Source: Saccoglossus kowalevskii
Taxonomy: Eukaryota; Hemichordata; Enteropneusta; Harrimaniidae
Assembly: GCF_000003605.2 (NCBI RefSeq)
Contig: NW_003133366.1
Span: 45,356 to 59,694, forward strand
Length of the DNA: 14,339 nt
Reading direction: 5' to 3'
Shown: one piece after another, positions 1 through 7,080 of the stretch
Numbering within the stretch: position 1 is the first letter of the stretch
How the letters are laid out: every line of letters begins with the position of its first letter
Notes under the pieces: model-generated
The model's database searches: none
The model's input: the letters and a program-made list of their open reading frames with translations, nothing else
What the model was told of the DNA's origin: nothing
Program-made: the position numbers and the translations under genes

Positions 1-352
1 CAGCTTTGGCATTTGCTTTGTTCTAAACTTGATGGTGCCATTTGACTCATGATGTGTTACACTATTTCATAGAGGTGGCCAACATGAACATTTTCAAATT
101 TAGTGTACTTATTCAATAACTGTTTTTCATTTCTACATTTTATGTTATTACAGATATAATAATATATATCAAAAGTAACATGTATTCTAATGAACTGAAA
201 CCAGGCATATTACCCTCATCTAGTGTTTTAATAAAATGATCCAAACTGTGCACATGTCCAGTTTAGATTGAATTCTTATGCAAAAAAAAACAAACAAAAA
301 AAACTTTTCCATCATTAATGAGTTATAAAGCATATCACTAAATTAAGCTTAC
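1..352 (-). other. PDZD8 intron 7 (partial)
   Basis: This is non-coding sequence downstream of the exon 7 donor at 352. It holds an A-rich tract, AAAAAAAAACAAACAAAAAA-like, at 282-303. I saw no exon continuing the PDZ domain and no RNA gene. Confidence 0.7.
282..303. repeat. A-rich simple tract
   Basis: Two poly-A runs split by CAAAC, in PDZD8 intron 7. It could be simple sequence or the tail of an old retroposed copy; no target-site duplication is evident. Confidence 0.8.
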
Positions 353-564
353 TTTTTTCAAGTCAGTACGACTAGCAGGTGACTGGGGAGTGATAGTTTC
401 CAAGACAACCAGTTCCTCTAGGTCATCATCAAGTGATGTATCTTGTTTAAACATTGCTCCAATGGCTTGTGAGGGATTGACACGTTGGATTTCCACTTCC
501 ACAGTGTCATATGGTATTCCAACCTTCCGACTGACACCCCCACGGTCCTTCCAAGGTAGGGAAT
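353..564 (-). CDS. PDZD8: PDZD8 coding exon 7: end of C2-like segment and first part of PDZ domain
   Basis: The exon encodes the end of split codon 303 and residues 304-373 (212 nt). Acceptor TTTTCTCGTTCAAAG|AT, donor AAA|GTAAGC (phase 0). The first part (SLPWKDRGG) corresponds to the tryptophan-containing loop before the human PDZ. TVEVEIQRVNPSQAIGAMF is the first PDZ strand with the ligand loop, and LVVLETITPQSPASRTDLK matches VIIETVAPNSPAAIADL of human PDZD8. The GDRL turn that should follow must be in the next exon, left of the window. An acidic insert (DTSLDDDLEE) sits between the PDZ strands. Confidence 0.88.
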
Positions 565-3500
565 CTTTGAACGAGAAAACATACATTTTGTAAAGTCAAT
601 CCTTTATAATCAGATATGAAAAACCAAATGACAAATCATAGACAAAGCAGGTAATATTTGAGTGTATCTAATTTGCATATAAAACTTAATTTGCATACTG
701 ATTTGCATATATGAGCTGAAAGATCAAAATGCTTTTAGAACTTCATGTCCATTTACAGTAATATCTAGAAACTGGTGCTTAATTGGTATTCATAATTGAT
801 TACATAAATTAGTAACAAAACTGTCTATGAATTTTCGAGTTTTGAGCATATACAATCACACAGTTCGTTTACACATTAATACCTACCCACATATAGGCTA
901 CAATATATATCAGAGTCTGCAGACAATGCTGGAAGTCTTGTACATTCCACAATATTGACTTGTAATTTACCAACACTGATCTTAACATCATTTACATAGA
1001 TATCGTCCGACGCATGTGGAGGATCTGGTTTGACGAAAAATGGTTTGTAACGGATCTTGTAATTGGGTAAGGTGTGCTTTTTACGTATTGATCGGCGAAT
1101 CTGCAATCAAAATATATACAAGTAAAATGATTGTCAATGATACAGATGATACTAGTTATTGAACAGACATGCAATGATTGACAAAATGTACAAACATGTG
1201 ACCTACTCAACCTGCACACCTACAAAGCTTTTCACTATTTAAGACAGTTCACGCTAAAATCAAATTTTGCACGACTGAGCATGTTACTGCACATATACAT
1301 GTAACAATGCACTGCATTATGGAGATTACATTTCATTGTATATAATGGAAAACTACCGGTAGTATCACCCTGGAAACTCACTAAATTATATTCAAATTTT
1401 TAAACTGAATTCACAGTGCAATTTGCTATTTTCGCTGAAAGGATGGTTCAGTGAAAATAAAATTCAGCAAATAACGGGGGTATACTTTTTTTTATATATT
1501 TTACATTCAATTCATAAAAAAATCTGTGAAATTAAAATCTATACAAAATATCCCAAAAGCCTTTTCAGCAAAAATTAATTCCAACTAAAATACAGTATTT
1601 TACACAAATAACAATCATAATATCATCAGGCAAAATTTTGAGATATAAATAAATAATCTCATAATATGATTCATGCCTGACATGTCAGACTCTAGCATTT
1701 CAAAAAGTTATCCTACGACCTAAATTTATTTGTTTGTATTCTGATGGTATGAACTTATAATAATGATAGTACATGTATGATGAACATGCTATAATCTTCA
1801 ATTTGCTTTGAACATCCTTAATCAAAGGTGGATAACTTAAGGATTTTTAAGCTGAATCTGGGTCACATGCGCTCTGGAGTTTCGCAGTATTTTATCATAG
1901 CGAATAATACTGGGCATGTCTCTACCAAAACATTTATTTCATGATAAATCATATTATATTATTCCTTTCAAGGTGCAATTATTTTAAAATGCTCAAAAAA
2001 CTATCCACATTGCCTCTTTAAAAATGTTAATCATTTATTCTGTCATGTACCGGTAACTTCAAAATTGCGAGTCCACCCAATAAAGATTTATATTATCTCC
2101 ATGATGTTAGAGCTCAAAATGTCATCTATTTCAAATTATATATTTGTGAAAGTTTAACAATAAGGCAACAGGAAGTTCATATTAAAGGTAGTGACAATAA
2201 ATGTATATAGATTTAAAATACAGATTTTACCTGGTTAATAATAAGAGAGCCGAGTTGACTAACCATACGTCCCTCAAACTGAGACTCAACTTCAAAGTCC
2301 ATCTCTGGTTCCTGTAGTTAGATCATGAAGGAAGAAAGCTTATTTCATATGAAGTTAGTATTGATGGGTAAAAGATGAAAGTTTACTGTTCAATTTTTAA
2401 AATAATTACGAAAACCCATACCTCTAAGAATGCAAAGGACCAATGTGTATATGGGTGTCTGGTTAACTGTAATCGTCCATGTCCTTTCAAATATTTCAAT
2501 ACAACACAGACATACACAGCTTTACCGAATACCAAATCAGCATCCACAGCCAATCGAAATCCTCCATTATAAATTACATCTAAACCAATGTCTAATTCCT
2601 GTGAATAAAAAGTCCTATCAGTTTTGTACAATATCCTACATGCAGCAAGGGAGCCCCCCCCCCCCCCTGTAGCTAACGTTAATTGATGTTTTGGCTGGGA
2701 AACATCCATCAACTATTATTCTAAAACAAACCATCATAGTTTGGCTAAATAAATATTTAGGATTAGCCGAATCAACCAAAAATTGCCCTGCTTAAATCTG
2801 GAACATCAATATTCACAATATTCAAATAAATATTCAATAAATTTGAATATTAAAAATAATTATACTCTGGTGACCTTGCCCTTTGTTATATAATATTTAT
2901 CATAGTTTTTTCAATATAAATATGCATTGTCATAATAGACAATTGAAATGAATATATTAAAATGGAAATCACTACCGGTACTATAAATATTTTTATTTTA
3001 TTTTGTGTCTTACATTGTATGCATCGTAAGTACGTACAAAGTAGGGATATCAAATATTTTGGAACCAAGAACCAAAGAAAAATGGAAGAGCAAGTATTAA
3101 TTAAGACATTTTCAAACTGAATGTAAATAATATATTTTGCATGAGAATAAAAAAAAAACACAGGGCAATTGAAGGCAATAGCTTTGATGGCCAACCAGTT
3201 TGCACTGATCATGGAGGTATAAACAGTTTATAAATCCATGCACTGATCAAAATACAGATATTCCCAATAACATTAATTATTCTTATACACTAAGGCAATT
3301 TTAACACCCTCTTTTAACGTTAGGTTTTTCCAGTTCTATCAAATCAAGTATTCAATATCATACACAGTTGAAATGACATGAAAACTTACATCAGGTACTT
3401 GGGTCATGTCAGACGGCTTGGCTTTCAGCAGTGTAGCATTCTTGAATATTGGTAATGTTGGTCCCAAAGAGTAGTCACGAACCTGAGAAAATATTTATTA

Positions 3501-6486
3501 AATGAATTGTGTTCCATATCTTACTGTGCACACTTGTGTACCGTATTTTCTCTATTAGTAACGTATATGCTTAGGGACAATCTCATATTCAAACAAGAGG
3601 TTTGTACCTGGAGTAACCCGGTCTGCCCTAAACCACCTGAATAAAACCCAACCCCAGTTTCAATGTCTAGACAACAGACAGTGAGTCCCAAGATGCCTGC
3701 ATGAATTTGCCAAAAAACAGCGATATGAACCATTCTCATCATGCAGTACCCCCCGGTATTCTGAATTTCATTCATTATAACAAACACTGTGGCATGGTCA
3801 ACATGGCTGCTGTAGTCAAATTAGAAGTACATACCAGTATTGTATTAATCACTAAACAACAGAGAGGAAATCTGGGATACAAAAAAGACTGTGATAATTA
3901 CTACTAATACGTGTATCATGGGTTCACCACGTATATAGAAGTAGATATGCAAATTACCAAATAATGACTTTATTTAGCTACTTTGTCTGGGGAAGAACAC
4001 TGACGATGTACCTTGCACATTGTCAACGATGATGTTGCACATTTACTGAGCAGCTACAGATAGTGCTTGGCTTTTTTAAATAAAATACAATCTTCACTGC
4101 AATGTGCATTTCACATTGACTATATGATGAGTCAAATGATTGCCATCAAATCAAAGGGCTGTAACTAGTATTTTAGATGCTGTCATTATTTTGGTACCCA
4201 ATCATATAGCATGGGACTGTTGAGCGTTTTTAATTAATGCTGCAACTTACAGTGATTGCTTCCATAACACGACCAACTGTCTTGGATTGTAGGAGTTCAT
4301 CAAACTCTACATTCATCTTCTTAACCACCCATCGACGCACACGATCGGTGTCTTTTAATTCACGAAATATGAATGCCAACACAACATTCAAACAAACCAA
4401 AGGTTCTTTCTTCGCAACAATGTCTTGATAACTTCCCAAATCCTGACAAGATAAAAATATAAATAATGTGGCATGTGACGACAACACTGTTGAAAATGTT
4501 GATCATGATTGTCAGTTTTATCCATTACAAGCTCTGCACAGTTGTAAATTACATGTACTATAGTACTTTTTACATGACATCAATGTTACAGTCGTTACCT
4601 ATTTACCTACATGTATGTTACTATTATGAGACGTGTTTAGGCAGATTTTGATGGACAATTTATATGTATAAGGGTTTTGAAAGCAAGCTTTTAATCAGCT
4701 AAATGTTAAGTTAGGGCAGTACTTGGACAGTACTGTTGTATAGGCTTGAACTTCTAAAAGCACCCAATTTCAATGCTAAAATATATTAAATGGATTAGAA
4801 CTAAATTGAAATTGTGAAGGAAAGATTTGATTCTCATGCCATCAAGGCATTCAGGTGAGACAGCTATGCAATCAACTTGATAGCATCCATGAATCATGTA
4901 CTGGTAGTACATAATAACAACATAGACCATTACAATATGGTAACATCAACATATGTAGTAGTTTGGATTTAAATATTGACTATTGCTCATTAATCCTATG
5001 CTTCTCAGCAGCAGCTGATAATTTCAGTAATTCAGTTTTTTGTGGCTTTCTAAATCCTCCAGGTTAAGTTCAAGTTGTTTAGTAAACGTAAATCAAAATC
5101 GTATTGTTGATAGTCAAATTACCATAACAATAGACATAATAGAGGTAATTGAATAATATATTTGTATGCAAATTATCCACTATTATGAGAATTTTATTCT
5201 GGGAATAGGGAATACAGTAAAGTTGATGAAGTTCTTCTATACGAATCAATGCAAATGCAATGGGCTTAAAATGGCTTGTGTGCAAACAGAAATGGTGAGC
5301 CATACAGACTCATTTCTCATTGAATCGTACACGTGTATGCAAGTGAATGAATCATTTGTGATGAGCTTATGAATAAATTGAATAGAATCACATGATAATC
5401 TTCTGAATGTCACTGTGCTATCTGGACTGGAAAATAAATAAACACATTTCTACACATGCACATCTCTATTCAATGCATTAGAATATAAAACCTCAGCCAA
5501 TATTTTAATTTATTTACATGGCAGAGTTCTCCCCAGAGCAATGTTGATTAGGAGCCCCCTAAACAATATTGGTGATTCCAAGTTTCGCAAATACTAATTG
5601 ATTTATTTTCCAGCGAACACTGCGTGGAATATTTTTATGGGGTCATTGAATTTTATCCAGGCATGACATTTGTTCATGGAGATTTACCCCATGTTACATT
5701 CAAATCAGCAGAATAATTTTTTCTCAATCATGGCTAAATTAGTTGTTCATAAATTTTGAGTATTGCAAGTACAAGTTGTATCGTTTTTACAGTTTTGCAC
5801 CAAATGTATAATTGATATGTAAAACATTTTCAAAGGCCACAGACTATTAAGTATTGTAGAATTCTAATACAAGGCATTTTGAAATTTATCTGAAATTTAA
5901 TGGTTTACATGTATAACTGTTATTGAAGTTATTTATGTTTAAATAAAATTTGTGTAGTTCTGGGCCTATAGTGCGAAATAAATATTTATTATTATTATTA
6001 ATAATTTTATTATAATAGATGCCATCTAAAAAATTAGATTTCCACTTGGTACTACATGTATTACTACAAAAAACAAGTACTAGGCTATTGCAGGGCTCAT
6101 CACAATTATTTTTTTAGTGCAGCATCTGATTATAAATCAACTCGTATGCAAATTGGATAAACACATTTTACATATCGGATTAGTATTAATTTTATCTGCA
6201 CCTTGCCCAATTAATCATAAATAATGTACCATTGAAACCACTCTAATTTTGTAGTACTCTATCAAGTACATCGTGGAGCTAAATCTTTTTTTAGCTCCAT
6301 GATCACGCCATATGACCTCCATGGTTACACACACACCTGTTTTTGCATCCTGGCTCTTTCATACTGAGGCTTTTTGGACGGACCGATGACAGGCTGGTTT
6401 CTCATGTATGAATAGAACAGCACGATCTGTAAAACGATTGTGCACAGCCCTCCAATCACCATGGATAAAATAATTATTAGCAACAT
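353..6486 (-). CDS. PDZD8: PDZD8-like SMP/C2/PDZ ER contact-site protein, N-terminal part, 7 exons, 3' end outside window
   Basis: Joined exons are 6486-6337, 4442-4251, 3482-3390, 2598-2422, 2311-2231, 1100-887 and 564-353. They read without a break for 373 residues. Order of parts: N-terminal hydrophobic anchor (about residues 2-27), SMP domain (about 67-253), C2-like strand segment beginning GKLQVNIVEC (about 275-330), and the start of a PDZ domain (from about 323), ending just before the usual GD turn. Stretches recalling human PDZD8 include FRELKDT, VEFDELLQSKT, YNGGFRLAVDADLVFGK, HWSFAFLE, DFEVESQFEGR and KKHTLPNYKIRYKPFF. In the known family, PDZD8 sits in the ER membrane, moves lipids through its SMP domain and tethers ER to late endosomes and mitochondria. 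The human protein is about 1150 residues, so roughly two thirds (rest of PDZ, second C2, C1, coiled coil) lie left of this window. The start at 6486 is the first ATG after an in-frame stop at 6558-6556. Identity is from remembered family sequence, not a search. Confidence 0.93.
565..886 (-). other. PDZD8 intron 6
   Basis: A 322-nt phase-1 intron. Its one notable content is three copies of ATTTGCAT at 671-678, 689-696 and 701-708. Confidence 0.85.
887..1100 (-). CDS. PDZD8: PDZD8 coding exon 6: end of SMP and C2-like segment
   Basis: The exon encodes residues 232-302 plus one base (214 nt). Acceptor TTTGATTGCAG|ATT. It opens with IRRSIRKKHTLPNYKIRYK, the conserved basic end of the PDZD8 SMP domain. 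After an acidic/proline linker comes GKLQVNIVECTRLP, like the first strand of the family's N-terminal C2 domain. Donor choice: TATGTGG|GTAGGT leaves one base (phase 1), which with AT at the next acceptor makes GAT (Asp) and keeps exon 7 in frame. An alternative GTAG|GTATTA donor four bases further on would leave phase 2 and break the frame. Confidence 0.9.
1101..2230 (-). other. PDZD8 intron 5
   Basis: A 1130-nt phase-0 intron, strongly AT-rich. It contains an imperfect hairpin at 1421-1472, TACCGGTA at 1354-1361 and 2048-2055, and TACATGTA at 1296-1303 and 1770-1777. No coding exon or RNA gene was recognised. Confidence 0.85.
1421..1472. repeat. Imperfect inverted repeat (hairpin)
   Basis: The arm ATTTGCTATTTTCGCTGAA (1421-1439) pairs with TTCAGTGAAAATAAAATTCAGCAAAT read in reverse (1447-1472), with small bulges. 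It may be a remnant of a palindromic MITE. Confidence 0.55.
2231..2311 (-). CDS. PDZD8: PDZD8 coding exon 5: SMP, DFEVESQFEGR segment
   Basis: The exon encodes residues 205-231 (81 nt, phase 0), with the motif MDFEVESQFEGRMVSQLG and then SLIINQ. Acceptor TCTAACTACAG|GAA, donor CAG|GTAAAA. It follows exon 4 after an intron of only 110 nt, the shortest in the gene. Human PDZD8 reads DFEVRSQFEGRPMPQL at this point, so assignment is firm despite the short length. Confidence 0.92.
2312..2421 (-). other. PDZD8 intron 4
   Basis: A 110-nt phase-0 intron between two SMP exons; nothing else seen in it. Confidence 0.9.
2422..2598 (-). CDS. PDZD8: PDZD8 coding exon 4: SMP core
   Basis: The exon encodes residues 146-204 (177 nt, phase 0). 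Acceptor TTTTTATTCACAG|GAA, donor GAG|GTATGG. It carries the most recognisable SMP block of the family, YNGGFRLAVDADLVFGKA, then GRLQLTRHPYTHWSFAFLE. Human PDZD8 has YNGGFHLAIDVDLVFGKS and THWFFSFVE at the same place. A run of 14 C (14 G in the transcript) lies 56-69 nt upstream of the acceptor. Confidence 0.94.
2654..2667. repeat. Mononucleotide run of 14 C
   Basis: An uninterrupted C14 run (G14 in the PDZD8 transcript) in intron 3, ending 56 nt upstream of the exon 4 acceptor. Confidence 0.95.
2817..2851. repeat. Perfect 11-bp inverted repeat AATATTCAAAT/ATTTGAATATT
   Basis: The arms at 2817-2827 and 2841-2851 are exact reverse complements with a 13-nt loop. AT-rich, so it could arise by chance or be part of a palindromic mobile-element relic. 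Confidence 0.7.
3390..3482 (-). CDS. PDZD8: PDZD8 coding exon 3: SMP domain, RDYSLGP segment
   Basis: The exon encodes residues 115-145 (93 nt, phase 0 at both ends), beginning VRDYSLGPTLPIFKNATLL. Acceptor TTTTCTCAG|GTT and donor GAT|GTAAGT are both strong. The segment aligns with the SMP beta-strand region RDVFLGETVPFIK of human PDZD8. It is too short to stand out as an open frame; I found it by looking for the piece missing between exons 2 and 4. Confidence 0.9.
3483..4250 (-). other. PDZD8 intron 2
   Basis: A 768-nt phase-0 intron. A GC-richer patch lies at about 3600-3680 without a recognisable gene. A reverse-oriented transposon-end-like motif is at 3987-4002 and ATGCAAAT at 3947-3954. 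A short CAATGTG/CACATTG hairpin lies at 4100-4118. Confidence 0.85.
3987..4002 (-). repeat. Reverse copy of CAGTGTTCT(T)CCCCAG motif
   Basis: On the minus strand this reads CAGTGTTCTTCCCCAG, one extra T compared with the copy at 14159. It lies in PDZD8 intron 2. No matching partner end was found nearby. Confidence 0.4.
4251..4442 (-). CDS. PDZD8: PDZD8 coding exon 2: start of SMP domain
   Basis: The exon encodes residues 51-114 in phase 0 at both ends (192 nt). The acceptor is TTATCTTGTCAG|GAT and the donor ACT|GTAAGT. After a short linker it begins the SMP domain with CLNVVLAFIFRELKDTD, then RRWVVKKMNVEFDELLQSKT and GRVMEAIT. This tracks the human PDZD8 SMP N-terminus closely (FRELRDT and VEFEELLQTKT there). 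Confidence 0.93.
5522..5536 (+). repeat. CAGAGTTCTCCCCAG motif, possible transposon end
   Basis: Differs from the word at 14159-14173 by one base. It lies in PDZD8 intron 1 and is followed by an imperfect inverted stretch (CAATGTTGATTAGG versus CCCCTAAACAATATTG). Confidence 0.4.
6274..6299. repeat. Hairpin TGGAGCTAAA/TTTAGCTCCA in PDZD8 intron 1
   Basis: Perfect 10-bp arms (6274-6283 and 6290-6299) surround a 6-nt loop. In the PDZD8 pre-mRNA the hairpin starts 38 nt past the exon 1 5' splice site. Confidence 0.8.
6337..6486 (-). CDS. PDZD8: PDZD8 coding exon 1: start codon and membrane anchor
   Basis: The exon encodes residues 1-50. The ATG at 6486-6484 has A at -3 (ACCATG). It opens directly into a hydrophobic helix beginning MLLIIILSMVIGG and ending near FYSYMRN, followed by a polar, basic stretch (SKKPQYERARMQKQ). 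This matches the single N-terminal ER anchor of PDZD8, which is also within the first 30 residues in human. The donor is CAG|GTGTGT, intron phase 0. An in-frame TAG at 6558-6556, with no ATG between it and 6486, fixes the start. The 5'UTR runs right from 6487; its extent is unknown. Confidence 0.9.
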
Positions 6487-7018
6487 GGTGTATCGAGAAA
6501 TAGTACAGTTCAATAGTTCGATGAATTTCGACACCAAACGTAAATGGCATGCGAGCTATATGTACTGTCCTCGCGATTCACTGGATATCAACGTGAGCAT
6601 ATTGTCTGTTTAAAAAGTGACGATGAGTTCCTTTGAATAGAAACATGTAAACAATCCAGACTGCCTATAACGCTACAAAATTTGATCATGGTCATCAATC
6701 AATAAAGATATATCCGCACAACAATTAAGTACATATGGGAAGACCATTATTTTTCCATCGCCTCAAAATACAAGGAGATAGTCTCTCGATAGATCATGGA
6801 GAATTCCCGAGGAGTCGAGGAGATTTCAATTTCATGGAGGTCGCCATTTTGGTTTGATGAAATCTCGCGCGATAAAATTGGAATTGTATTGCAAAGTATA
6901 GGAAGTCTCGCGTAGAGTTGTCATGTGATTTACAATAACATGGCGGATGTTTTGGTTTGAATGTTCATTGAACGCCGCACAAGGTTTTAAATAAATAAGA
7001 AAATAAATAAATTCAGCT
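6487..7018. promoter_or_regulatory. Divergent PDZD8/FRG1 intergenic region, probable bidirectional promoter
   Basis: The two start codons are 532 bp apart and point away from each other. The FRG1 half is the only patch near them with clustered CpG. It holds CGCCATTTTGG at 6842-6852 and ACATGGCGG at 6938-6946, which look like YY1 sites in opposite orientation. It also holds TCTCGCGCGA at 6863-6872 and TCTCGCG at 6906-6912, like the TCTCGCGAGA element of TATA-less promoters. No convincing TATA box was seen. Promoter function and start sites are inferred from position and motifs. Confidence 0.65.
6940..6990 (+). promoter_or_regulatory. Two abutting short uORFs upstream of FRG1
   Basis: An ATG at 6940 opens MADVLV then TGA (6958-6960). 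An ATG follows at once at 6961, in the same frame, and runs MFIERRTRF then TAA (6988-6990). Both end before the FRG1 ATG at 7019. They matter only if transcription starts upstream of 6940, which is unknown. The first ATG lies inside the YY1-like ATGGCGG motif, which often sits at or just downstream of a start site. Confidence 0.4.
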
Positions 7019-7080
7019 ATGTCAGCATATTCTCTAGTCAAGACAGGAAAGCTCAAATTGAAGGGAAGCAAGAGTGTAAG
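7019..7080 (+). CDS. FRG1: FRG1 coding exon 1: N-terminus
   Basis: The exon encodes residues 1-20 plus two bases (62 nt), [20 protein letters not shown], matching the FRG1 N-terminus in length and pattern. The context GCTATGT has G at -3. An in-frame TAA at 7004-7006 rules out a longer start. The donor AG|GTAAGT is consensus; the intron is in phase 2. Confidence 0.9.

Larger units (their letters stand above)
2599..3389 (-). other. PDZD8 intron 3
   Basis: A 791-nt phase-0 intron. It holds a 14-C run at 2654-2667, an AT palindrome at 2817-2851 and TACCGGTA at 2973-2980. No gene was seen inside. Confidence 0.85.
4443..6336 (-). other. PDZD8 intron 1
   Basis: The longest intron, 1894 nt, phase 0. 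It holds a CAGAGTTCTCCCCAG motif at 5522-5536, an ATGTACT/AGTACAT hairpin at 4896-4912, an AT-trinucleotide-like run at about 5980-6018, and a stable hairpin at 6274-6299 just past the exon 1 donor. ATGCAAAT and TACATGTA words recur. No exon homologous to PDZD8 is missing between exons 1 and 2. Confidence 0.85.

Noticed and set aside
882-885. Alternative PDZD8 exon 6 donor GTAG|GTATTA
   Set aside because: It would shift exon 7 out of frame; the upstream donor GG|GTAGGT gives the correct phase and an aspartate at the junction.
2886-3212. 108-codon minus-strand hydrophobic frame in PDZD8 intron 3
   Set aside because: The apparent membrane-like composition comes from AT-rich codons (I, F, Y, L). 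No family match and no conservation expected.
3605-3640. GGGTTACTCC on the minus strand, resembling a tRNA/SINE B box
   Set aside because: No matching A box or cloverleaf could be built, and the match to the GGTTCGANTCC consensus is poor.
3521-3787. 88-codon minus-strand frame in PDZD8 intron 2
   Set aside because: No recognisable domain, no flanking splice context fitting PDZD8, and exons 2 and 3 already join in phase without it.
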